From positions 62,001 through 126,000 of the forward strand of contig NZ_JAHKNI010000007.1 in NCBI RefSeq assembly GCF_018860155.1: a stretch of DNA of 64,000 nt, given 5' to 3'. The number at the start of each line of letters is the position of its first letter. The stretch's first letter is position 1. The DNA is from Nocardia albiluteola. GTDB taxonomy: Bacteria > Actinomycetota > Actinomycetes > Mycobacteriales > Mycobacteriaceae. The notes under the pieces were generated by a model. It was not told the origin of the DNA. It saw only the letters and a program-made list of their open reading frames with translations, and did not search any database. Positions 33,439 through 42,422 of this stretch are shown piece after piece. The translations under genes and the position numbers were made by a program.

Positions 33439-34929
33439 ATGGTCGAACACACTCCGCGGGCCCTGCGTTCACCGGGGCCCATGCTCGAATTCCTGCGTGG
33501 CCGCGACGTTCTCGTTGCGGGTTGGGGCGTCTCCGGGCGCTCGCTGATCGATCCGCTGCGCGATATCGGCGCGCGCCCGGTCGTCACCGACGCCGGGACC
33601 GCCGCGATGACCGAGGCCGCCGAACTGGGGCTGGCCACCGCGGCCACCGAGAGCCTGCTCGAGCCCGGCGGGCTGGACCGCTTCGCGCTGGTGATCACGA
33701 GCCCGGGCTGGCGGCCCGATTCGCCGGTGCTCGCCACCGCGGTCGCCGAGGGCGTACCGGTCTGGGGCGATGTCGAGTTCGCCTGGTGGGTCGATCAGGC
33801 GCGGCTGTACGGCCCGGTGCGCAAGTGGCTGGTGGTGACCGGCACCAACGGCAAGACCACGACCACCCAGATGACGCACGCGATCCTGCGCGCGGCAGGT
33901 ATCCCCAGCGTCGCCTGCGGCAATATCGGGCTGCCCATCCTGGATGCGCTGCGGCGCACGCCGGGCCCGCAGGTGCTGGCGGTGGAATTGTCCTCGTTCC
34001 AGCTGCATTGGGCGCCCTCGGTGCGGCCGGAGGCCGGCGTGGTGCTGAATGTGGCCGAGGATCACCTGGATTGGCACGGCGGACTGGATGCGTACGCCGC
34101 GGCGAAGGCGCGGGCGCTGATGGGCCGGGTCGGTGTCGTGGGCCTGGACGATCCGGTTGCCGCGGCACTGGCCCGCAAGTCGCGCGCGCGGCGCACGGTC
34201 GGGTTCCGGGTGGGCGTGCCCGCCGACGGGGAGCTGGGCGTGGTGGACGGCAAGCTGCTCGACCGCGCGTTCACCAAGGCCGCCATCCTGGCCGAGGTGC
34301 GCGACATCAGCCCGCCCGGACCGGCCGGGGTCGCCGACGCGCTCGCTGCCGCGGCGCTGACCCGATCCATCGACGTGGCACCGCAATTCGTCAAGGAGGG
34401 CCTGCAGGAGCACAAGGTGGGCCCGCATCGCGCGGCGTCGGTGCGGGAGCTGGCGGGCGTGGAGTTCGTCGACGATTCCAAGGCCACCAACCCGCATGCG
34501 GCGCGCTCGTCGATCCTGGCGCACGAGCGGGTGGTGTGGCTCGCGGGCGGCCTGCTCAAGGGCGCGCATGTCGAGGATCTGGTCGAGGAGACGGCCGAAC
34601 GGCTCGTAGCGGCGGTGCTGTTCGGCAAGGATGCCCCGGTCATCGCCGAGGCATTGGCGCGACACGCGCCCGATGTCCCGGTCGTCGAGCTCGGTTCGGG
34701 TGACGATGCAGGGATGAGTGCGGAACTCACCTCCGAATTCGACGGTGCGGATGCGGTGATGGCGCGCGCGGTGCGGATCGCTGCCGGCTATGCGAATCGT
34801 GGTGACACGGTGCTGCTGGCGCCGGCCGCGGCGTCACTGGACATGTTCGCCGACTACACCCACCGGGGACGAAGTTTCGTCGCGGCGGTGCAGGCGCTCG
34901 ACGAAGGAGACATCGGGAGCCCGGAGTGA
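33439..34929 (+). CDS. murD: UDP-MurNAc-L-Ala:D-Glu ligase
   Basis: A 496-residue Mur ligase adding D-glutamate to UDP-MurNAc-L-alanine. The N-terminal Rossmann motif VLVAGWGVSGRSL binds the UDP part, GTNGKTTTTQ (near 135) binds ATP, and FVDDSKATNPHA lies in the C-terminal domain. The ATG at 33439 begins 7 bp after mraY; a later in-frame ATG at 33481 is possible because the ribosome binding site is weak. Followed by a 90-bp gap containing a coupled micro-ORF before ftsW. Confidence 0.93.
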   Translation: MVEHTPRALRSPGPMLEFLRGRDVLVAGWGVSGRSLIDPLRDIGARPVVTDAGTAAMTEAAELGLATAATESLLEPGGLDRFALVITSPGWRPDSPVLATAVAEGVPVWGDVEFAWWVDQARLYGPVRKWLVVTGTNGKTTTTQMTHAILRAAGIPSVACGNIGLPILDALRRTPGPQVLAVELSSFQLHWAPSVRPEAGVVLNVAEDHLDWHGGLDAYAAAKARALMGRVGVVGLDDPVAAALARKSRARRTVGFRVGVPADGELGVVDGKLLDRAFTKAAILAEVRDISPPGPAGVADALAAAALTRSIDVAPQFVKEGLQEHKVGPHRAASVRELAGVEFVDDSKATNPHAARSSILAHERVVWLAGGLLKGAHVEDLVEETAERLVAAVLFGKDAPVIAEALARHAPDVPVVELGSGDDAGMSAELTSEFDGADAVMARAVRIAAGYANRGDTVLLAPAAASLDMFADYTHRGRSFVAAVQALDEGDIGSPE

Positions 34930-34942
34930 GTGAGGCGGCGGC

Positions 34943-35023
34943 GTGAGCGAGCTTGCGAGCGAACCGATGACACAGCGACCCTCCGGCACGATGGCGCCGA
35001 GCGCTAGCGAGGCGGCATCGTGA
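34943..35023 (+). CDS. 26-residue micro-ORF coupled to ftsW start
   Basis: GTG at 34943, with GAGG upstream, opens a 26-codon frame (beginning MSELASEP) whose TGA (35021-35023) overlaps the ftsW GTG as GTGA. A similarly starting micro-ORF (MSERSE) precedes sepF and ends in the same way. Such coupling could keep ftsW translation tied to murD. Conservation of the peptide is untested; the shared start may derive from a dispersed repeat. Confidence 0.35.
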   Translation: MSELASEPMTQRPSGTMAPSASEAAS

Positions 35024-36483
35024 CGAAAGCGGCGCGCGGGAATTCGGGTACGTGGTTCGGCGCCTGGCTGGCGCGCCCGCTGGCCTCCTTTCATCTCGTC
35101 GTCACCATTGCGACGCTGCTGACCGTGCTCGGCCTGGTGATGGTGCTGTCGGCGTCGAGCGTGGAATCCTATGCCGACGACGGCTCGGCGTATTCGCTGT
35201 TCATTCAGCAGGCGATATTCGCGGTCCTGGGCACGGTGTTGTTCTATGTGGCGCTGCGCATTCCGCTGCGCCTGCTGCGCAGGCTGTCCTTTCCGATGTT
35301 CGCCCTGTCGGTGCTGGCGCTGGTCCTCGTGCTGATTCCGGGAATCGGCTCGGAGGTACAGGGTTCGCGGCGCTGGTTCAGTTTCGGCTTCATACATCTG
35401 CAGCCCTCGGAGATCGTCAAGGTGACCCTGATCGTCTGGGGCGCGCACCTGCTGGCCACGCGGCGCGAGGATGTCCGGTCCGCCGGATACAAGGACATTC
35501 TGATGCCGCTGGTGCCGGCGGGGCTGCTCTGCTGTCTGCTGATCGTGCTCGAGCCGAACCTGTCGACCACGATCGCGGTGGGCATCATCCTGGTGGCGTT
35601 GCTCTGGTTCGGCGGGCTGCCGCTGCGGCTGTTCGTGACGATCGGGGTGTCCGGCGTCGTGGCCGCGCTGGTGCTGGCCCTGACCGCCGGATACCGGTCG
35701 GACCGCATGCGCGCGTTCCTGAATCCCGGTGACGATCCACAGGGTATGGGTTATCAGGCGCGCCAGGCCATGTTCTCGCTGGCCGACGGCGGGATCTGGG
35801 GCCGCGGGCTGGGCCAGAGCCGGGCCAAGTGGAGCTATCTGCCCAACGCGCACAACGACTTCATCTTCGCGATCATCGGCGAGGAGCTCGGATTCCTCGG
35901 CTGTGCCCTGGTGCTGGGGCTGTTCGCATTGTTCGTCTACACCGGGCTGCGCATCGCGGCCCGCTCGGTGGATCCGTTCCTGCGGTTACTCGTGGGCGCC
36001 GCGACGACGTGGATCACCGGTCAGGCGCTGATCAATATCGGCTACGTCGTGGGGCTGTTGCCGGTGACCGGCCTGCAGCTGCCGCTGGTGTCCGCGGGCG
36101 GCTCGTCGCTGGCGATCACCCTGCTGATGTTCGGCATCATCGCCAATGCGGCCCGGCACGAACCCGAGGCGGTATCGGCCCTGCACGCGGGGCAGGACGG
36201 GCGGTTCAGCAGGTTGCTGCGGCTGCCCAGGCCGGAGATGTACACCCCGGCCCGGCCCGGTGCCGCGCGGTCGAGTGCCGGTCGGCGCGCGCCCGCGCGG
36301 TCCCTGAGCAGCGGGTCCGGCGGCGGCCGGCGGTCACAGCGCGCACTGCCGACGGGCCGGCGCCGGGTAGATTCGGATTCGGCACGGCGCGAGAGCCGCG
36401 GCGCTGCCTCGTGGCGGAGCACGCGGGCCTGGGAGCCCAGCTATCCGACGACACACGCGAGAGAACGGGGTAACTCCAGGTGA
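35020..36483 (+). CDS. ftsW: septal peptidoglycan glycosyltransferase FtsW
   Basis: A 487-residue SEDS-family polymerase that builds glycan strands at the septum with FtsI. Ten TM helices are predicted by eye, beginning VVTIATLLTVLGLVMVLSAS. SEDS landmarks include QGSRRWFSFGF, LQPSEIVKVTLIVW, EPNLSTTIAVG, PNAHNDFIFAIIGEELGFLG and LPLVSAGGSS. Residues after ~390 form a long basic Ser/Arg/Gly tail in the cytoplasm, which in mycobacteria contacts FtsZ. GTG start preceded by GAGG within a repeat-like sequence. The stop overlaps murG. Confidence 0.94.
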   Translation: MTKAARGNSGTWFGAWLARPLASFHLVVTIATLLTVLGLVMVLSASSVESYADDGSAYSLFIQQAIFAVLGTVLFYVALRIPLRLLRRLSFPMFALSVLALVLVLIPGIGSEVQGSRRWFSFGFIHLQPSEIVKVTLIVWGAHLLATRREDVRSAGYKDILMPLVPAGLLCCLLIVLEPNLSTTIAVGIILVALLWFGGLPLRLFVTIGVSGVVAALVLALTAGYRSDRMRAFLNPGDDPQGMGYQARQAMFSLADGGIWGRGLGQSRAKWSYLPNAHNDFIFAIIGEELGFLGCALVLGLFALFVYTGLRIAARSVDPFLRLLVGAATTWITGQALINIGYVVGLLPVTGLQLPLVSAGGSSLAITLLMFGIIANAARHEPEAVSALHAGQDGRFSRLLRLPRPEMYTPARPGAARSSAGRRAPARSLSSGSGGGRRSQRALPTGRRRVDSDSARRESRGAASWRSTRAWEPSYPTTHARERGNSR

Positions 36484-37703
36484 CAACGTCCGCAGAGCGG
36501 CCCAGCGAGAACGAGGCTGGGGGACGGGCGCTCTCGGTGATCGTCGCCGGCGGTGGCACCGCCGGGCACATCGAACCAGCGATGGCGGTCGCGGACGCGC
36601 TGCGCCGGCTGGACCCCTCGATCCGGGTCACGGCGCTGGGCACGGGGCGCGGTCTGGAGACGACGCTGGTGCCCGAACGGGGATATCCGCTGGAGCTGAT
36701 TCCGCCGGTGCCGCTGCCGCGCAAGCCCACCGCCGATCTACTGCGCCTGCCCGGCCGGGTCCGCGCGGCGGTGACGCAGACCCGGGCGGTGATCGACGCC
36801 GTGCGGGCCGATGTGATCATCGGGTTCGGCGGATATGTGGCGTTGCCCGCCTACCTGGCGGCCGGGCGCGGCCTGCGCGGGCGCCGGGCCGTGCCGGTGG
36901 TGGTGCACGAGGCGAATGTGAAAGCGGGCATCGCGAACAAGGTCGGCGCGCGCCGCGCGGCGCGGGTGCTGGCCGCGGTCGCGAATTCGGGGGTGCGGGC
37001 CGCGGGCCGCGCCGACGCCGAGATCGTCGGAATTCCGGTGCGCGCGGCGATCGCGACGCTGGACCGCGCGGGGCTGCGCGCGAGCGCCCGGGAGCATTTC
37101 GGACTGCCCGCGGACGGTCCGGTGCTGCTGGTGTTCGGCGGTTCGCAGGGCGCGCGCACGCTCAACGAGGCGGTCTCCGCGGCCGCGCCGCAGCTGCTGG
37201 CGGCGGGAATTTCGGTGCTGCACGCGCACGGACCGAAGAACTCGGTCCAGGTGGCCGCCGCCCCGGACGATGTCGCGAAATACGTTGCGGTGCCGCATGT
37301 TACAGTGCGGATGGATCAGGCTCTCGAAAATGCGGCGAAATATGTTGCGGTGCCGTATGTGTCGCGGATGGATCTGGCGTATGCCGCGGCGGACGCGGCG
37401 GTCTGCCGGGCGGGCGCGATGACGGTGGCCGAGGTGTCGGCGGTCGGGCTCCCAGCGTTCTACGTGCCGCTGCCGCACGGCAACGGCGAGCAGGAGCTCA
37501 ATGCCCGTCCGATCGTGGCGCTGGGTGGCGGAAAGATCGTGCCCGACGCGGAGTTGACGGCGAAATACGTGATAGACGAGGTGATTCCGCTGCTGACCGA
37601 TCCGGCGCGGCTGTCCGGTATGTCCGCGGCCGCCGCCGGGGCGGGCCACCGGGACGCCGCCGACGCGGTGGCGCGGATCGTGATGGAGGTGGCGGCGCGA
37701 TGA
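36480..37703 (+). CDS. murG: MurG lipid II-forming GlcNAc transferase, with internal duplication
   Basis: A 407-residue GT28 enzyme that adds GlcNAc to lipid I. The N-terminal glycine loop GGGTAGH is at 24-30, followed by GFGGYVALPAY, HEANVKAGIANK and FGGSQGARTLNEAV; the donor-site stretch AGAMTVAEVSAVGLPAFYVPLPHGNGEQELNA-like is intact. The unusual feature is at about residues 265-300, where AAKYVAVPYVSRMD is preceded by a near copy, AKYVAVPHVTVRMD, 20 residues earlier. This in-frame duplication enlarges the loop before the conserved RMDLAYAAAD helix. ATGA overlaps join both neighbours. Confidence 0.93.
   Translation: MTTSAERPSENEAGGRALSVIVAGGGTAGHIEPAMAVADALRRLDPSIRVTALGTGRGLETTLVPERGYPLELIPPVPLPRKPTADLLRLPGRVRAAVTQTRAVIDAVRADVIIGFGGYVALPAYLAAGRGLRGRRAVPVVVHEANVKAGIANKVGARRAARVLAAVANSGVRAAGRADAEIVGIPVRAAIATLDRAGLRASAREHFGLPADGPVLLVFGGSQGARTLNEAVSAAAPQLLAAGISVLHAHGPKNSVQVAAAPDDVAKYVAVPHVTVRMDQALENAAKYVAVPYVSRMDLAYAAADAAVCRAGAMTVAEVSAVGLPAFYVPLPHGNGEQELNARPIVALGGGKIVPDAELTAKYVIDEVIPLLTDPARLSGMSAAAAGAGHRDAADAVARIVMEVAAR
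37271..37374 (+). repeat. 60-bp imperfect tandem duplication inside murG
   Basis: Copy A (37271-37317) and copy B (37331-37374) have GCGAAATA-GTTGCGGTGCCG in common and both end GCGGATGGATC, at a 60-bp offset. Copy B is 3 bp shorter. The reading frame is kept, adding about 20 residues. The duplicated segment has lower GC than the flanks and several silent differences, so it is not a very recent event. Confidence 0.85.
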
Positions 37704-39259
37704 CCGGCGAGCGAGAGACCGAACTGTCCCCGCTGTTGCAGCGAGTCCACATGGTCGGCATCGGCGGCGCCGGCATGTCCGGCATCGCCCGGATTCTGCT
37801 CGCCCGCGGCGGCGCGGTGTCCGGCTCGGACGCCAAGGAGAGCCGCGGCGTGCTCGCGCTGCGCGCCCGCGGCGCCCAGGTCCGCATCGGCCACGACGCC
37901 GAGGCGCTGGATCTGCTGCCCGGCGGGCCCAGCGCGGTGGTCACCACCTATGCGGCCATCCCGAAGGACAATCCCGAACTCGTGGAGGCGAAGCGGCGCG
38001 GGGTGCCGGTGCTGCTGCGCCCGGCCGTGCTCGCCGAGCTGATGCGCGGGCATCGCACGCTGCTGGTGTCGGGGACGCACGGCAAGACGTCCACCACCTC
38101 GATGCTGGTCGTCTCGCTGCAGCACTGCGGCCTGGATCCGTCCTTCGCCGTCGGAGGCGAGCTGAACGAGGCGGGCACCAACGCCCATCACGGCACGGGC
38201 GGCTTCTTCGTCGCCGAGGCGGACGAGTCGGACGGTTCTCTGCTGCAATACGATCCCGACGTCGCGGTGGTCACCAACATCGAGTCCGATCACCTGGACT
38301 TCTTCGGCACCGATGAGGCCTACGTACAGGTCTTCGACGATTTCGTGGAGCGAATCACGCCGGGCGGACTGCTGGTCGTGTGCCTGGACGATCCGGGTTC
38401 GCGGGCCCTGGCCGAGCGGGTCGCGGTCCGGGATCTGGACATTCGCGTCCTGGGCTACGGCTCGGGGGAGCTGGCCGATGCCCCGGTGCCGGTCGGCGCG
38501 CGACTGCTGGCCTGGGAGCCGCGCGATGTGGGCGGCATGGCCACGTTCCAGCTCGACGACGAGCCCGCGCCGCGCACGCTGCGGCTGAACGTGCCCGGAC
38601 GCCACATGGCCCTGAACGCCCTGGCGGCCCTGCTGGCCGCGCGCGACGGCCGGCGGACCGTGCCCGATGCGGCGTCCACGGGGGCCTCCGTGGTGACGCA
38701 GGCTGCCGCCTCCGGCCGTGTCGCTCCCGCCGAGGTGGGGGAGATCCTGCAGGGACTGGAGGGTTTCGGCGGGGTGCACCGGAGATTCCAGTTCGTCGGC
38801 CGGGAGAACGGGGTGCGCGTGTTCGACGACTACGCCCACCATCCGACCGAGGTGCGCGCGGTGCTCGGCGCCGCGGCCGAGCTGGTCCGGCAGGAGGCCG
38901 CCGACGGCGCGCGCTCGCGGCAGGGCCGGGTCATCGTGGTGTTCCAGCCTCATTTGTACAGCCGCACAGCGACATTCGCGGCGGACTTCGGCGCCGCCCT
39001 CGATGTCGCGGACGAGGTCGTGGTGCTGGACGTGTACGGCGCGCGTGAGAAGCCACTGCCGGGGGTGAACGGCGCACTGGTGGCCCAGGCGGTCTCCAAA
39101 CCCGTGCACTATCAACCGGATATGTCGCGGGTGGGCCGGCAGGCCGCGGGCCTGGCCCGTCCGGGTGACGTGGTGATCACCATGGGCGCGGGCGATGTGA
39201 CGATGCTCGGCGGCCAGATCCTGGACGGCCTGCGGGTGCGCCCGTCCACTGGGCGATGA
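37700..39259 (+). CDS. murC: UDP-MurNAc:L-alanine ligase
   Basis: A 519-residue Mur ligase attaching L-alanine to UDP-MurNAc. The UDP-binding motif HMVGIGGAGMSGIA is at the N-terminus and GTHGKTST at about 125-132. FFVAEADESDGS and DDYAHHPTEVRAVL mark the central and C-terminal domains. A ~25-residue insert (TVPDAASTGASVVTQ region) between domains is longer than I expect for the family. ATGA overlaps with murG upstream and ftsQ downstream. Confidence 0.95.
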   Translation: MTGERETELSPLLQRVHMVGIGGAGMSGIARILLARGGAVSGSDAKESRGVLALRARGAQVRIGHDAEALDLLPGGPSAVVTTYAAIPKDNPELVEAKRRGVPVLLRPAVLAELMRGHRTLLVSGTHGKTSTTSMLVVSLQHCGLDPSFAVGGELNEAGTNAHHGTGGFFVAEADESDGSLLQYDPDVAVVTNIESDHLDFFGTDEAYVQVFDDFVERITPGGLLVVCLDDPGSRALAERVAVRDLDIRVLGYGSGELADAPVPVGARLLAWEPRDVGGMATFQLDDEPAPRTLRLNVPGRHMALNALAALLAARDGRRTVPDAASTGASVVTQAAASGRVAPAEVGEILQGLEGFGGVHRRFQFVGRENGVRVFDDYAHHPTEVRAVLGAAAELVRQEAADGARSRQGRVIVVFQPHLYSRTATFAADFGAALDVADEVVVLDVYGAREKPLPGVNGALVAQAVSKPVHYQPDMSRVGRQAAGLARPGDVVITMGAGDVTMLGGQILDGLRVRPSTGR

Positions 39260-39939
39260 GGCTCGTGCCCGCGTGGCCGCCCTCGCGCCGAATGCTCGTG
39301 TGGGGCTTGTCGGTTGCGGTGGTGGGGATCGCGCTGGCGGCGGTGGCGTGGTTCACGCCGGTGCTCGCGGTGCGCAGCGTGGTCATCGAAGGCCTGAAGA
39401 CGGTGCCCGAGAAGCAGGTGCGCGACGCGCTGCAGGTGCCCGATGGTGTGTCGATGCTGCGGCTGGACACCGACGCCGTCGCGCGGCGGGTGGCCACCAT
39501 CCCCAGGGTGCGCGAGGTGCGGGTGCAGCGGGTCTTCCCGTCCACGGTGCGGGTGACGATCACCGAGCGCGCCGCGGCGCTGTACTTCGACAGCCCGCAG
39601 GGCACGCACCTGCTCGACGACGAGGGCGTCGAATTCGCCATCGAGCCACCGCCTCCCGGTGTGCCCAAGCTAACCACCGATCATCCGAGCGATAGCGACG
39701 CGGTGACCAGGGCCGCGGTGCAGGTGCTGGACGCCACCCCGCCGGGGCTGCGGCCCCAGGTGGGTGGGGTTGTGGCGCGGTCGGTTTCGGACATCGAGCT
39801 GGATCTGCGCGACGGCCGCTCCGTGTTGTGGGGCGGCGCGGCCGATTCCGTGCGCAAGGCCGCGGTGGTGCTGCCCGTACTCACACGTCCCGGAAAGGTA
39901 TACGACGTTTCGAGTCCCGACCTGGTCACGGTAAGGTGA
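39256..39939 (+). CDS. ftsQ: cell division protein FtsQ (POTRA domain)
   Basis: A 227-residue bitopic protein of the divisome. A short cytoplasmic tail leads into a TM helix (GLSVAVVGIALAAVAWF), then the POTRA domain (VLAVRSVVIEGLKTVPEKQV to VQRVFPSTVRVTITER) and the FtsQ/DivIB beta domain. It bridges early and late division proteins together with FtsL. The N-terminal tail is shorter than in M. tuberculosis FtsQ. The start overlaps the murC stop. Confidence 0.92.
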   Translation: MRLVPAWPPSRRMLVWGLSVAVVGIALAAVAWFTPVLAVRSVVIEGLKTVPEKQVRDALQVPDGVSMLRLDTDAVARRVATIPRVREVRVQRVFPSTVRVTITERAAALYFDSPQGTHLLDDEGVEFAIEPPPPGVPKLTTDHPSDSDAVTRAAVQVLDATPPGLRPQVGGVVARSVSDIELDLRDGRSVLWGGAADSVRKAAVVLPVLTRPGKVYDVSSPDLVTVR

Positions 39940-40300
39940 GTGATACCCGTTGTGCCCTTGCAGTTTTCGGCGCGTGTCGCGATACACGCCGAACTGCCGC
40001 GGGCACTAGGAACGATTCACCACACCGGGAGTGGCGGTTCGCGATACGATGCGGGGCGGGCTCGGACGAGACGGATCGCACAAGATTCTGGTTCTCGCGT
40101 CGGCGCGCCTGCGCGCGGATTGCGGCGGGTACGAATAGCGTTCCGCAGCAGTCGGATACTTGACATAACTCCAACCCTGTGGTTGAGGTTTAGGGTTTCC
40201 GGGCGGAAGCCCGGGTTAGCCGGGCCGAAACCACCCGGGGTCGGCGCTCTGCCGAGATTCCGAAAACGACAGGCTTTAGATCGAAGGAAGGCGAGAGCCC
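39940..40300 (+). promoter_or_regulatory. ftsZ upstream region with promoter-like and palindromic elements
   Basis: This 361-bp gap has no gene. An imperfect hairpin (TTCGGCGCGTGT / ACACGCCGAA, 39964-39991 region) sits near its left end. At 40160-40165 there is a TTGACA box, followed by the inverted repeat CAACC-CTGT-GGTTG (40172-40185) and TTTAGGGTTTCC. Actinobacterial ftsZ genes usually have their own promoters, and this is the best candidate zone. The ribosome binding site GAAGGAAGG is at 40283-40291. Exact -10 assignment is uncertain. Confidence 0.5.
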
Positions 40301-41524
40301 ATGACGCCCCCGCACAACTACCTTGCAGTGATCAAGGTCGTCGGTATCGGCGGCGGCGGCGTCAACGCCGTCAACCGAATGATCGAACAGGGACTCAAGG
40401 GAGTCGAGTTCATCGCCGTCAATACCGACGCGCAGGCGCTGCTGATGAGTGATGCGGACGTCAAGCTCGATGTCGGTCGTGAGCTCACCCGCGGCCTGGG
40501 CGCCGGTGCGGATCCGGAGGTGGGCCGCAAGGCCGCCGAGGATCACAAGGACGAGATCGAGGAGGTGCTCAAGGGCGCCGACATGGTCTTCGTCACCGCC
40601 GGCGAGGGCGGCGGCACCGGCACCGGCGGCGCGCCCGTGGTAGCGAGCATCGCCCGCAAGCTCGGCGCGCTGACCATCGGCGTGGTGACGCGGCCCTTCT
40701 CGTTCGAGGGCAAGCGCCGCAGCAACCAGGCCGAAGCCGGCATCCAGGCGCTGCGCGAATCCTGCGACACGCTCATCGTCATCCCGAACGACCGGCTGCT
40801 GCAGTTGGGCGACGCGGCCGTCAGCCTGATGGATGCGTTCCGTTCCGCGGATGAGGTGCTGCTCAACGGTGTTCAGGGCATCACCGACCTGATCACCACC
40901 CCCGGCCTGATCAACGTCGACTTCGCCGACGTCAAGAGCGTGATGTCGGGTGCCGGCTCGGCCCTGATGGGCATCGGCTCGGCGCGCGGCGAGGGCCGCT
41001 CGGTCAAGGCCGCCGAGTCGGCGATCAACTCGCCGCTGCTGGAGGCCTCGATGGACGGCGCACACGGGGTGCTGCTGTCGATCGCGGGCGGGTCGGATCT
41101 GGGTCTGTTCGAGATCAACGAGGCCGCCTCGCTGGTGCAGGAGGCCGCGCACATCGAGGCGAACATCATCTTCGGCACCGTCATCGACGATTCGCTCGGC
41201 GATGAGGTTCGCGTCACGGTCATCGCGGCCGGGTTCGACAGCGGCGCTCCGACGCGGCGCCTGGACGCGCCGATCACCCGCTCCACCATCGGCACGGCGC
41301 GGGCCGGGGAGGTCGGCCAGAGTCATGCCCGCGAATTCCCCTCGCGTACCGCGGATCCCGCACCTCCGCCCGCGGCGGCGCCGGTATCCCGAGGCCCCGC
41401 ACCGTCCTACGAGCCGCGCCCGGCCGTGGAGCCTACGGTCGCCCACAACTCCCGCGCGCACATCCAGCCTCCCGACGAGGACTCGGACGACGACGTCGAC
41501 GTGCCGTCCTTCATGCGGCGCTGA
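40301..41524 (+). CDS. ftsZ: tubulin-like division GTPase FtsZ
   Basis: A 407-residue GTPase that forms the Z ring. The nucleotide-binding motif GGGTGTG is at 103-109, the N-terminal GIGGGGVNAVNRM loop precedes it, and the T7 synergy loop NVDFADVKSVM carries the catalytic Asp pair. A ~70-residue Pro-rich linker ends in the conserved tip DDDVDVPSFMRR, which contacts SepF and FtsW. Strong Shine-Dalgarno sequence GAAGGAAGG upstream. Followed by a terminator, so it ends the core dcw transcript. Confidence 0.97.
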   Translation: MTPPHNYLAVIKVVGIGGGGVNAVNRMIEQGLKGVEFIAVNTDAQALLMSDADVKLDVGRELTRGLGAGADPEVGRKAAEDHKDEIEEVLKGADMVFVTAGEGGGTGTGGAPVVASIARKLGALTIGVVTRPFSFEGKRRSNQAEAGIQALRESCDTLIVIPNDRLLQLGDAAVSLMDAFRSADEVLLNGVQGITDLITTPGLINVDFADVKSVMSGAGSALMGIGSARGEGRSVKAAESAINSPLLEASMDGAHGVLLSIAGGSDLGLFEINEAASLVQEAAHIEANIIFGTVIDDSLGDEVRVTVIAAGFDSGAPTRRLDAPITRSTIGTARAGEVGQSHAREFPSRTADPAPPPAAAPVSRGPAPSYEPRPAVEPTVAHNSRAHIQPPDEDSDDDVDVPSFMRR

Positions 41525-41537
41525 GAAATTCCTGCCG

Positions 41538-41574
41538 AACACACCCGCTCCCGCGCCAAGGAGCGGGTGTGTTT
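41538..41574 (+). terminator. intrinsic terminator after ftsZ
   Basis: A 14-bp perfect stem (ACACACCCGCTCC / GGAGCGGGTGTGT, extended by one A-T pair) with an 8-base loop, followed by TT. It lies 14 bp past the ftsZ stop. Confidence 0.85.
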
Positions 41575-41623
41575 CGCGTTGGGGGCGTGGGGCGGCGCCG
41601 GACGCGCGATTAATCTCGGGGGT

Positions 41624-42346
41624 ATGACTTCGGTGACGGTGCGGACCAGACGGGTGACCACGACGCGGGCGGGCGGGTTCTCCAAGGCCCCGTACGACTC
41701 GTTCAATCTCGGTGATCACGTCGGGGACGATCCGGACGCGGTGCGCCGCAACAGGGTGCGGCTGGCCGAGGGGATCGGGCTCGCACCCGACCGGCTGGTC
41801 TGGATGGAGCAGGTGCACAGCCGGACCGTGGCTATCGTGGACGGACCGCGGCCGGAGCCCGTGCCGGTCACCGACGCGCTCGTGACGACCGTGCCCGGGC
41901 TGGCGCTGGTGGTGCTGACCGCCGATTGTGTGCCGATCTTGCTGTCCGATGACGAGGCCGGGGTGATCGCGGCCGTGCACGCGGGCCGGGTGGGTGCGCG
42001 GATCGGAATCGTGCCGCGCGTGCTCGAGGCGATGCAATCGGTCGGCGCCCGTCCCGAACGTATCGGTGCGTTCCTCGGCCCCGCGGCCAGCGGGCGGCAG
42101 TACGAGGTCCCGGCGGCGATGCGTGCCGACGTCGAGGCGCACCTGCCCGGCAGCGCCACCACGACGGCCAAGGGCACCCCGGGCCTGGACCTGCGCGCGG
42201 GCATCCGGCGGCAGCTCGAGGCGGCGGGCGTGGGCGCCGTCGCGGTCGATCCGCGGTGCACGATCGAGGACCGGACGCTGTTCAGCCACCGCCGCGGCGC
42301 GCCGACCGGCCGCATCGCGGGTGTTATCTGGATGGAAACCGCGTGA
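41624..42346 (+). CDS. pgeF: peptidoglycan editing factor PgeF (YfiH/laccase domain)
   Basis: A 240-residue laccase-domain protein. In E. coli PgeF removes L-Ser wrongly built into muropeptides; the family also has purine nucleoside phosphorylase/adenosine deaminase activity. The metal-site motifs are seen as LTADCVPILL and AAVHAGRVGARIG, then GPAASGRQYEVP, and HRRGAPTGRIAGVIWM at the end. HAGR replaces the more common HAGWRG, as I would expect in actinobacteria. It follows the ftsZ terminator, so it likely has its own promoter. Corresponds to Rv2149c. Confidence 0.88.
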   Translation: MTSVTVRTRRVTTTRAGGFSKAPYDSFNLGDHVGDDPDAVRRNRVRLAEGIGLAPDRLVWMEQVHSRTVAIVDGPRPEPVPVTDALVTTVPGLALVVLTADCVPILLSDDEAGVIAAVHAGRVGARIGIVPRVLEAMQSVGARPERIGAFLGPAASGRQYEVPAAMRADVEAHLPGSATTTAKGTPGLDLRAGIRRQLEAAGVGAVAVDPRCTIEDRTLFSHRRGAPTGRIAGVIWMETA

Positions 42347-42422
42347 GTGCGCAGGGGCAGAGCGGCCCGGGAACACGCCCGGGGTGCTTCGTGACGAGTG
42401 TCGCAATCCGGGGAGCCGAGTC

